DNA of 11,701 nt from DATGIQ01 sp035295665 (GTDB taxonomy: Bacteria > Planctomycetota > Planctomycetia > Gemmatales > Gemmataceae). The stretch covers positions 1 through 11,701 of the forward strand of contig DATGIQ010000362.1 in NCBI GenBank assembly GCA_035295665.1. Direction: 5' to 3'. Shown piece after piece: positions 6,240 through 11,701 of the stretch (its first letter is position 1; each line of letters begins with the position of its first letter). The notes under the pieces were generated by a model that was not told where the DNA came from, did not search any database, and worked only from the letters and a program-made list of their open reading frames with translations. The position numbers and the translations under genes were made by a program.

Positions 6240-7622
6240 ATGACGATGCAAACTTCGGAAGCCTTGACCCCACGCCAGCCGTGGTGGCACGGTGTAACCC
6301 GCTATCAATGGCTGGTCCTGGCCATCGCGTCGGCTGGCTGGGTTTTCGATGTGTTCGAAGGACAAATTTTCGGTTCCTGCATGAACGAAGCCCTCCCGGA
6401 CCTACTGCGCGGCAGCGGCCTGAGCGAGTGGCAAGAGCTCTTCGTAAACATCGGTCTGGCGGCGTTCCTGGCAGGCGGGGCGCTGGGCGGCGTCGTCTTC
6501 GGCATGATGGCCGACCGCTGGGGCCGGCGGCGGACCATGGCGATCACGATCCTCATGTATTCCGCGTTCACCGGGCTGACCGCGCTGGCGCAGAATTGGT
6601 GGCACCTCGCCGGCCTGCGTTTCCTGGTTGGCATGGGAGTCGGCGGCGAATGGGCCGTGGCGGCCGCGGCGGTGGCCGAGGTGTTTCCTCCGCGGGCCCG
6701 GCCGGCCGCTTCCGGTATCTTTCATGCCTCTTCGGTGCTGGGTACCTTTCTGGCGGTGGCGGCCGGTGTGTTCATCGTCGCCCGTAATCCTACGAACGGA
6801 TGGCGCTACGGTTTCCTGCTGGGCGTGCTTCCCGCCCTGATGGTGTTTTGGGTGCGCGTGACCATGCGGGAGCCCGAGAGCTGGCAAGCCGCACGCCAGG
6901 CCGCGGCCAAGGATCACTCGCTTCGATTGGGCCGGTTCATGGACCTGTTCGGGACGGCCGAGCTGCGCCGGCACACGTTGGTCGGCACCGCCCTGGCGAT
7001 CATCGGCTTGGCCACGTTTTGGGGGACCCACTTTCGCGGCAAAGACCTCTTGCGGCAGGCACGCCGCCAACAGATTGAATCGTCGATCGTGCAGGCCGAT
7101 GGCGGCAAATCTCGATCGGAGAGCAGTACGGCCTCGTCCATCCAAGAGGACTTGAAAGGGTATGAAATGTTGGGAATGTTCCTGGCAACCATCGGCGGCG
7201 GCGTTGGTTTGTTGACGTTTGCCCCGATCAGTCAGCGGCTCGGACGCCGGCCCGCATTTCTGATTTTTCACTTGGGCGGCTTCTTGATGGTCGTGGTGGT
7301 CTGCCTCCTGGCCCATTCCCTGCCTCTTCTGGAAGTGACGCTTCCCGTCTTCGGTTTCTTCACGCTCGGCATGCACGCCGGTTACGCGATTTATTTCCCT
7401 GAACTATTTCCGACCCGGTTGCGTGGCACGGGGGCAGGGTTCTGTTTCAACACGGCCCGCCTGGTCGTCGGACCGGTGCTGCTCGCATTTGGATTTTTGC
7501 AGGGAGACCCCTTGCATTTGAGTCTGCCGCAAGCGATGCTGCTACTGGGTTGTCTGTTCCTGGTCGGAGCCGGCGTGTTGGTCTTTGCACCGGAGACGCG
7601 TGGGCAGCCGCTGCCAGAGTGA
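6240..7622 (+). CDS. Major facilitator superfamily transporter
   Basis: A 460-residue inner-membrane secondary transporter with the 12-helix MFS plan. MFS motif A is clear after helix 2 (GMMADRWGRR, 88-97) and repeats in the second half (SQRLGRR, 331-337). Helix 4 carries RFLVGMGVGGEW (127-138), and the sequence ends with FPTRLRGTGAG (389-399) and PETRGQPL (451-458). This wording matches the sugar or carboxylate:proton symporter branches, but substrate cannot be assigned. The usual central cytoplasmic loop is at about 207-245. An additional hydrophilic stretch of about 45 residues (264-308: basic at first, then Ser/Glu-rich) lies between helices 7 and 8, predicted on the periplasmic side. The start ATG at 6240 has only a weak AGG 7 nt upstream; the ATG two codons later is possible. 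The DUF6807 gene begins 19 nt after its stop, suggesting one operon and a shared substrate. Confidence 0.9.
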   Translation: MTMQTSEALTPRQPWWHGVTRYQWLVLAIASAGWVFDVFEGQIFGSCMNEALPDLLRGSGLSEWQELFVNIGLAAFLAGGALGGVVFGMMADRWGRRRTMAITILMYSAFTGLTALAQNWWHLAGLRFLVGMGVGGEWAVAAAAVAEVFPPRARPAASGIFHASSVLGTFLAVAAGVFIVARNPTNGWRYGFLLGVLPALMVFWVRVTMREPESWQAARQAAAKDHSLRLGRFMDLFGTAELRRHTLVGTALAIIGLATFWGTHFRGKDLLRQARRQQIESSIVQADGGKSRSESSTASSIQEDLKGYEMLGMFLATIGGGVGLLTFAPISQRLGRRPAFLIFHLGGFLMVVVVCLLAHSLPLLEVTLPVFGFFTLGMHAGYAIYFPELFPTRLRGTGAGFCFNTARLVVGPVLLAFGFLQGDPLHLSLPQAMLLLGCLFLVGAGVLVFAPETRGQPLPE

Positions 7623-7631
7623 GGAAGGAGG
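7623..7631 (+). promoter_or_regulatory. Strong Shine-Dalgarno sequence directly after the MFS stop
   Basis: GGAAGGAGG begins at the first base after the MFS TGA (7620-7622) and is the strongest ribosome-binding site in the window. It is 10 nt before the ATG at 7642 and 7 nt before the in-frame GTG at 7639. It supports translation coupled to the MFS gene and is the main reason to start the next gene at 7642 and not at the ATG at 7729. Confidence 0.6.
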
Positions 7632-7641
7632 ATGAGCCGTG

Positions 7642-8745
7642 ATGATGCGTTTTTTTGACGGTTTCTGCGCATCTGCGCGAAACCTTGGCCGGAAGGGTTG
7701 CGCGCACAGGCGCCGAGGCCGAGTGCAGATGAAATGGTGTTATCCGCTTGGCCTTTTGGCCGTGGCTCTTGCCGGGCTCCTGCCGCTGGTGGCGGCCGAC
7801 TCTGCTCCGGTGAAAATCACAGTAGCGAGCGATCATCTCGAATTCCTTGCAGGAACCGATCTCGTCGGTCGCTACCAGTTTGCTGCCGCACCGGATACGC
7901 CGCTCGCCAAGCCGTACCTCTGGCCGCTCCACGGCCCCGGCGGTGTCGAGATGACCCGCGATTGGCCGATGAAAAAAGGCACCCCCGGCGAATCGACCGA
8001 CCATGTCCATCAGAAATCGGTCTGGTTCTGCCACGGCGATGTCATCCCCGACGGACTGGAAATCAAGAACAAGCCCAAGGGCGTCGACGGCATCGATTTC
8101 TGGTCGGAAGGGAAAGGCCACGGTCGGATCGTCTGCCGTCAGCACGGGGTGCCGAAATCAATGGACAATCATGCCTCCATTGTTACTGTCAACGAATGGC
8201 AGGCCGCGGATGGCCGAAAGGTTTTGGACGAAACGCGGACGATCCGCCTCTACGATTTCGGTGGTACGCGGCTGTTTGTGTTCAACATCGACCTGTATGC
8301 CAGCGCGATGCCGATTGTTTTTGGCGATACCAAGGAGGGCTCCTTCGGGGTCCGCATCAACGATCGCATCACGGAGAAGAGCGGCCACGGGAAACTCGAA
8401 AATGCCGAGGGCAAAACAGGCATGAAAAACTGCTGGGGCTACCTCTCGGCCTGGTGCGACTATTCCGGCACACTGGGTGGAAAAGTCGTTGGCCTGGCGA
8501 TCCTGGACCATCCGAGCAATCCCTATCCTGCATGTTGGCACAGCCGCGATTACGGCTTGATGGCTGCTAATCCGTTCGGCCGGGCCAAATCCGGTTTCCC
8601 GGCCATGAAAGGCCGGACCGACTTGGTGCGGTTGGACAAGGGGGCACATCTGAAGTTACGCTATGGACTCCTGATCCACCCCGGCGACGCCAAGGCTGGC
8701 AAGGTTGCCGAGTATTTTGAGCGATTCGTAAAGCTTGACGGATAG
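7642..8745 (+). CDS. Secreted DUF6807 ('PmoA'-named) family protein
   Basis: Recognised as the DUF6807 family, labelled 'methane oxygenase PmoA' in some databases. It has nothing visible in common with the membrane-bound particulate methane monooxygenase subunit, so that name should not be read as function. Hallmarks are DHVHQKSVWFCHGD (120-133), DFWSEGKGHGRIV (152-164), GVRINDRI (236-243) and CWHSRDYGLMAANPFG (298-313); the conserved His, Trp and Asp residues suggest a carbohydrate- or metal-binding site. A typical signal peptide core (residues 30-52, MKWCYPLGLL onward, cleavage near VAA) starts 30 residues into this reading. The true start could therefore be the ATG at 7729, giving 338 residues. 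I keep 7642 because of the GGAAGGAGG just upstream, but the Arg-rich N-terminal extension and a seven-T run (7650-7656) make it uncertain. It is probably co-transcribed with the MFS gene; a joint role in solute use is inference. Confidence 0.88.
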   Translation: MMRFFDGFCASARNLGRKGCAHRRRGRVQMKWCYPLGLLAVALAGLLPLVAADSAPVKITVASDHLEFLAGTDLVGRYQFAAAPDTPLAKPYLWPLHGPGGVEMTRDWPMKKGTPGESTDHVHQKSVWFCHGDVIPDGLEIKNKPKGVDGIDFWSEGKGHGRIVCRQHGVPKSMDNHASIVTVNEWQAADGRKVLDETRTIRLYDFGGTRLFVFNIDLYASAMPIVFGDTKEGSFGVRINDRITEKSGHGKLENAEGKTGMKNCWGYLSAWCDYSGTLGGKVVGLAILDHPSNPYPACWHSRDYGLMAANPFGRAKSGFPAMKGRTDLVRLDKGAHLKLRYGLLIHPGDAKAGKVAEYFERFVKLDG

Positions 8746-8753
8746 CCGGACTA

Positions 8754-8788
8754 CCAGGGAGTTTTCCAAGCGAAAACCATTGACCTGG
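8754..8788 (+). terminator. Weak hairpin after the DUF6807 gene, possible terminator
   Basis: GTTTTC (8761-8766) pairs with GAAAAC (8772-8777) around a 5-nt loop, and CCAGG (8754-8758) can pair with CCTGG (8784-8788) outside it. It starts 8 nt after the stop codon region. No T-tract follows, and it overlaps the candidate promoter of the next gene, so termination may be partial. Confidence 0.25.
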
Positions 8789-8808
8789 GCTGCCGACACC
8801 AGGACAAT
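8780..8808 (+). promoter_or_regulatory. Candidate sigma70-type promoter of the DUF1559 gene
   Basis: TTGACC (8780-8785, 5 of 6 to TTGACA) and GACAAT (8803-8808, 4 of 6 to TATAAT) are separated by 17 nt. Transcription would begin near 8815, about 40 nt before the ATG at 8857. Confidence 0.4.
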
Positions 8809-8856
8809 TGAGGCGCTGCAACTCGGCGTTTCGTCCTTGTTCTCGCAGGGGGTACC

Positions 8857-9879
8857 ATGCACACACATCGTCGCCACGGCTTCACGTTGATCGAGCTGCT
8901 GGTGGTGATCGCGATCATCGCGGTCCTGATCGGTCTGCTCTTGCCGGCTGTCCAGAAAGTCCGAGAAGCGGCCAACCGCACCCAATGTGCCAACAATCTG
9001 AAGCAGATTGGGCTGGCCATGCACAGCTACCATGATGCCTACAGTGCTCTGCCGCCTGCCCGGCTCGATTATGATGGCGGCGTAACTTGGGTGGTGCTGA
9101 TCCTGCCCTTTATCGAACAAAGCAACTTTTACAATGAATGGGATCTGCACGAATGGTATTACGTGCACCCTGCGGCGACCCGGAAACATCAGATCTCGAT
9201 GTTCTACTGTCCGTCACGGCGGCAGCCCTCGGACATCAACGTCAGCAAGCAGGGGGACACGCCGGATACCTGGCCTTGGCCCAACAAGTCGCCACAACCA
9301 CCCGAAGGCGGCAGCTCGTTCTTTGGGGCGACCGGCGACTACGCGATTTCCGACGGCGACCTCGGCGAGGACGGCGTTTACAATACCGAGAAGGCGACGG
9401 GGGCAATCATCACATGGACCCCGGAACTCGACAGTAAGGGAAATCATCCGTACTGGGATCCGAATAATGGGAGGAACAAACCTCCAGCCCGAATCGTGAG
9501 CTGGACTTCCCGAACGCGCTTCTCCAACATCGACGATGGTCTGAGCAACACCCTGTTGGCCGGCGAGAAGCATGTACCGTTGCTCAAGGTCGGAGTGACC
9601 TACAGCGGGCCGGCATTTGGACAAGAACAATACGGAGATGGCGCGTACTACAACGGCGATCCCGAGAACCAGAATGCAGCGCGCGTGGCCGGAAGGGGCT
9701 ATCCCTTGGCGCTGTCGCCCAAGGTGGCATACAACCGGCAGTTTGGCAGTTTTCACCCCGACATTTGCCAATTTGTCATGTGCGACGGCAGCGTACGGGC
9801 GCTTCCCGTTTCGGTCAGCGAGCTGGTGCTGAGCCGCCTTTCCAATCGGCACGATGGGCAGCCGATCCCGGATTTTTGA
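8857..9879 (+). CDS. DUF1559 protein with prepilin-like N-terminus
   Basis: A clear member of the DUF1559 family that is greatly expanded in planctomycetes (340 residues). The N-terminus is a type IV pilin/type II secretion pseudopilin leader: basic residues, then G8|F9 as the prepilin peptidase site, Glu13 at mature position 5, and a hydrophobic helix (TLIELLVVIAIIAVLIGLLL). It continues with the family signature AVQKVREAANRTQCANNLKQ and a later SNTLLAGEKH. Near the end the H-x9-DG motif is intact (His300 to Asp310-Gly311, followed by SVR). The role is unknown; export and assembly at the cell surface are inferred from the leader. AGGGGG lies 4 nt before the ATG, a short but acceptable spacing. 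It is convergent with a lipoprotein gene of a type often found beside DUF1559 genes, where in my experience the two more usually run in the same direction. Confidence 0.96.
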   Translation: MHTHRRHGFTLIELLVVIAIIAVLIGLLLPAVQKVREAANRTQCANNLKQIGLAMHSYHDAYSALPPARLDYDGGVTWVVLILPFIEQSNFYNEWDLHEWYYVHPAATRKHQISMFYCPSRRQPSDINVSKQGDTPDTWPWPNKSPQPPEGGSSFFGATGDYAISDGDLGEDGVYNTEKATGAIITWTPELDSKGNHPYWDPNNGRNKPPARIVSWTSRTRFSNIDDGLSNTLLAGEKHVPLLKVGVTYSGPAFGQEQYGDGAYYNGDPENQNAARVAGRGYPLALSPKVAYNRQFGSFHPDICQFVMCDGSVRALPVSVSELVLSRLSNRHDGQPIPDF

Positions 9880-9913
9880 GACGCGCGGCCATGAATTCTT
9901 TCTGGGACCAATA

Positions 9914-9971
9914 CTGGTACGGAGCGCCAGCAACGGGACAGCGTTCACCCGTCGCGGGCGCTCCGTGCTGG
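9914..9971. terminator. Long hairpin between convergent genes, candidate bidirectional terminator
   Basis: CGGAGCGCC (9920-9928) pairs perfectly with GGCGCTCCG (9957-9965). Inside, after a symmetrical 4-by-4 internal loop, ACGGG (9933-9937) pairs with CCCGT (9948-9952) around a 10-nt loop. Outside, pairing continues with wobble pairs to 9914/9971. It fills the gap between the DUF1559 stop (9879) and the lipoprotein stop (9983). No T-tract is seen on either strand. Confidence 0.6.
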
Positions 9972-9982
9972 CGTCGGCCGAC

Positions 9983-10420
9983 CTATGGTTTCTCAACCTC
10001 AATCGTAAAGTTGTTGTCGCCGCGCTTCACCTCGAACTCTAACCCGGATGTCTCGTGCTTTTCGTAGCGCGGGTGGATGATCCGCCTTCCGACGGGTTTC
10101 TCGCGTACCTTGGGACGTGGTGGCGGAGTGATGGCAACCTGATACTTTCCCGGAATCGCGCCATCGCCGACCTTGTACGTTCCCAGAATGAAGCTTCCGT
10201 CTTCCTCGATATCGCCCCGGGCACTTACCTGGAGCTTCTCATCGACCGGCCGGAATAGGACCAGCCCCCCGGTCAGCGGCGAACCATCTTTGAAGACTAC
10301 CCTTCCCCGAACCGGGGAAGTGATTCCGGACCCACAGCCGGCCGACACGGTCAGGATCAGCGCCAGAGCTGTCAGACAGCTGGGCCGTACAAGAGCACGG
10401 CAGACGTTCCATTTCGACAT
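9983..10420 (-). CDS. Lipoprotein with carboxypeptidase-regulatory-like (transthyretin-like) domain
   Basis: A small lipoprotein, 145 residues. The signal peptide (hydrophobic LTALALILTVSAGC) ends in a relaxed lipobox, SAGC, with the lipid-attached Cys at 29. The rest is one beta-sandwich domain of the carboxypeptidase-regulatory-like type: SPVRGRVVFKDGSPLTGG, then LFRPVD, then the typical EDGSF and VGDGAIPGKYQVAI turns. Such small lipoproteins are common in planctomycetes and are often found next to DUF1559 genes, as here; no enzymatic role is expected. The ATG at 10420 is chosen because GGGAG lies 8 nt upstream; a GTG three codons earlier overlaps that site. It is divergent from the gamma-glutamyltransferase gene. 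Confidence 0.9.
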   Translation of the reverse strand: MSKWNVCRALVRPSCLTALALILTVSAGCGSGITSPVRGRVVFKDGSPLTGGLVLFRPVDEKLQVSARGDIEEDGSFILGTYKVGDGAIPGKYQVAITPPPRPKVREKPVGRRIIHPRYEKHETSGLEFEVKRGDNNFTIEVEKP

Positions 10421-10539
10421 CGTTGCCACTCCCGGAAAGGCATCTGTTTACAAACCGGCCTGCACACGATTAGATAATGCCAGGAATCATGCGCCATCTC
10501 AAGCCCCCCAGCCGCCCGTGAGTGGGAGAAAGTTCCGTG
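10421..10539. other. Divergent intergenic region of lipoprotein and gamma-glutamyltransferase genes
   Basis: The 119-nt gap must carry start signals for both genes. It holds GGGAG for the lipoprotein (10429-10433, minus) and GGGAG for the transferase (10524-10528, plus). An AT-rich patch with GATAAT lies at about 10474, with TTTACA 20 nt upstream of it on the plus strand; that spacing is too wide to call a promoter with confidence. Confidence 0.35.
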
Positions 10540-11701
10540 ATGAAGACTCTGCTTCTGGTTGCCCTCGTTGCAGCACTCGTTTTGTCGATTGCCGCTGCCG
10601 GAGAGCGGACTACACCCCGCGCACACCGGTCCGGCCGTGCCGTCACCTTGGCCACGCACGGTATGGTGGCCACCAGCCATCCGCTGGCGGCACAGATCGG
10701 TCTCGACATCCTGAAAAGGGGGGGCAATGCCGTCGATGCCGCGATCGCTACGAGTGCCGCCATGGGATTGATGGAACCGATGAGCTGCGGCATCGGCGGC
10801 GATCTGTACATTGTGGTATGGGATGCCAAGACCCAGAAACTCTACGGCCTCAATGGCAGCGGTCGATCCCCGTACCGGGCCACGCAGGCGCTCTTTGCCG
10901 AGAGGGGATTGAAGCAGATTCCGCTAACCGGCCCGTTGAGCTGGTCGGTACCGGGGTGTGTCGATGGCTGGGACGAGCTGCGCAAGCGGTTTGGAACGAT
11001 GCCGCTGGCGCAGCTTCTGGAGCCGAGCATTCGCTATGCGGAAGAAGGATTCCCGGTTACCGAAGTAATCGCTGGCTACTGGAAACGCGCCGAGGCGAAG
11101 CTCCGCCGGTATCCCGACGCAGTGAAGACGTATCTCATCCACGATCATGCCCCGAAGGCCGGGCAACTGTTTCAGAATCCGAACCTGGCACGCACTTACC
11201 GGGAAATCGCCGACCACGGAGCGGAGGCGTTTTACAGGGGCCGCATCGCTCAGGAGATCGTCGCCTTCTCGGACAAGAACGGTGGCCTGTTCAGCCTGAA
11301 AGACTTTTCGGACCACTCTTCCACCTGGGTCGAACCGGTCCAGACGAGCTATCGCGGTTACCAGGTCTGGGAATTGCCGCCACCCGGGCAGGGGATCACC
11401 GTCTTGCAGATGCTCAATATCCTCGAAGGGTATGACCTCAAGAAAATGGGGCCGCGCTCGGCCGACTTTTGGCACCTGATGATCGAGGCGAAGAAATTAG
11501 CCTATGCGGATCGGGCACGGTTTTACGCGGACCCGGCTTTCGTTCAGGTTCCGACGGCCGATCTGATTGGCAAGCCGTACGCCGAACGCCGTCGGGGACT
11601 CATCGACATGCACAAGGCTCTGACCACCGTGGAAGCCGGCGATCCCAAGCTGAGCCAAAGCGAAACGATTTATCTCTGCGTGGTCGATAACCAGCGGAAC
11701 T
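10540..11701 (+). CDS. ggt: Gamma-glutamyltransferase precursor, exported (3' partial)
   Basis: The first 387 residues of a gamma-glutamyltranspeptidase, an N-terminal nucleophile hydrolase that cleaves gamma-glutamyl bonds (glutathione and related peptides) and matures by self-cleavage into large and small subunits. Residues 1-20 are a signal peptide (MKTLLLVALVAAL start, cleavage near AAA), so it acts in the periplasm. Seen in order: MVATSHPLAAQIGLDILKRG (42-61), GGNAVDAAIA (61-70), CGIGGDLY (83-90), SGRSP with Arg109, which matches the arginine that binds the substrate carboxylate, ELPPPGQG (278-285), and SETIYLCVVD (374-383), where Thr376 should be the catalytic nucleophile and first residue of the small subunit. 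The window cuts the gene 11 residues later, so the small subunit and its glycine-rich oxyanion loop are not visible. The GIGGD wording fits the branch without the GGGGF form. The ATG at 10540 has GGGAG 11 nt upstream. It is divergent from the lipoprotein gene. Confidence 0.95.
   Translation, partial: MKTLLLVALVAALVLSIAAAGERTTPRAHRSGRAVTLATHGMVATSHPLAAQIGLDILKRGGNAVDAAIATSAAMGLMEPMSCGIGGDLYIVVWDAKTQKLYGLNGSGRSPYRATQALFAERGLKQIPLTGPLSWSVPGCVDGWDELRKRFGTMPLAQLLEPSIRYAEEGFPVTEVIAGYWKRAEAKLRRYPDAVKTYLIHDHAPKAGQLFQNPNLARTYREIADHGAEAFYRGRIAQEIVAFSDKNGGLFSLKDFSDHSSTWVEPVQTSYRGYQVWELPPPGQGITVLQMLNILEGYDLKKMGPRSADFWHLMIEAKKLAYADRARFYADPAFVQVPTADLIGKPYAERRRGLIDMHKALTTVEAGDPKLSQSETIYLCVVDNQRN

Noticed and set aside
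6402..7376. Open frame of 324 codons on the minus strand opposite the MFS gene
   Set aside because: The translation is His/Gln/Arg/Pro-rich, antisense to a clear transporter, and has no ribosome-binding site.
7642..8745. Reading the 'PmoA' label as a methane monooxygenase subunit
   Set aside because: The protein has a signal peptide, no multiple membrane helices and no partner pmoB or pmoC genes; it is the soluble DUF6807 family.
10173..11435. Open frame of 420 codons on the plus strand
   Set aside because: It overlaps the lipoprotein gene antisense and the gamma-glutamyltransferase gene in another frame. Its translation is rich in Arg, Pro and His with no domain, while the frame starting at 10540 gives a clear enzyme.
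1..11701. Mobile element, CRISPR array or defence system
   Set aside because: No transposase, integrase, direct-repeat array, toxin-antitoxin pair or nuclease gene is present; all genes fit ordinary planctomycete chromosomal content.

Overview
The window looks like chromosomal DNA of a planctomycete, most likely of the Gemmatales type. The evidence is a DUF1559 protein with a prepilin-like N-terminus and a C-terminal H-x9-DG motif, a small lipoprotein with a carboxypeptidase-regulatory-like fold, a secreted DUF6807 ('PmoA') protein, an EF-G resembling the spirochaete/planctomycete/mitochondrial EFG2 type, and a moderately GC-rich sequence. This placement rests on protein-family recognition, not on a marker-gene comparison. 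No mobile element, CRISPR array, tRNA or rRNA was seen.

Layout. 1-895 (+): the 3' part of a Ser/Thr/Pro-rich protein of unknown function with one C-terminal hydrophobic segment. Its last codons lie inside a long hairpin that separates it from the convergent EF-G gene at 910-3018 (-). EF-G has a leader of about 240 nt behind an AT-rich promoter. Next on the minus strand come a small exported PepSY-like protein (3419-3934), with a canonical T-tract terminator and a structured leader behind a good sigma70-type promoter, and a 543-residue exported protein of unknown function (4375-6006). A divergent gap carrying a long inverted repeat leads to a plus-strand pair: an MFS transporter (6240-7622) and a secreted DUF6807 protein (7642-8745), 19 nt apart and probably co-transcribed. 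A DUF1559 gene (8857-9879, +) follows with its own candidate promoter and converges on a carboxypeptidase-regulatory-like lipoprotein (9983-10420, -) across another strong hairpin. The window ends inside a gamma-glutamyltransferase gene (10540 to beyond 11701, +), truncated just after its catalytic threonine.

Function. Most encoded proteins are exported or membrane-bound: six have a signal peptide, lipoprotein signal or prepilin-like leader, one is a transporter, and one ends in a possible membrane anchor. The MFS/DUF6807 pair suggests uptake plus extracytoplasmic handling of a small organic solute, but the substrate cannot be read from sequence. I found no convincing new multi-gene system. 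The points most worth a second look are the EFG2-like elongation factor, the palindrome centred on the predicted start site of the PepSY gene with its hairpin-rich leader, the inverted repeat in the divergent promoter region, and the large periplasmic-side insertion in the MFS transporter.
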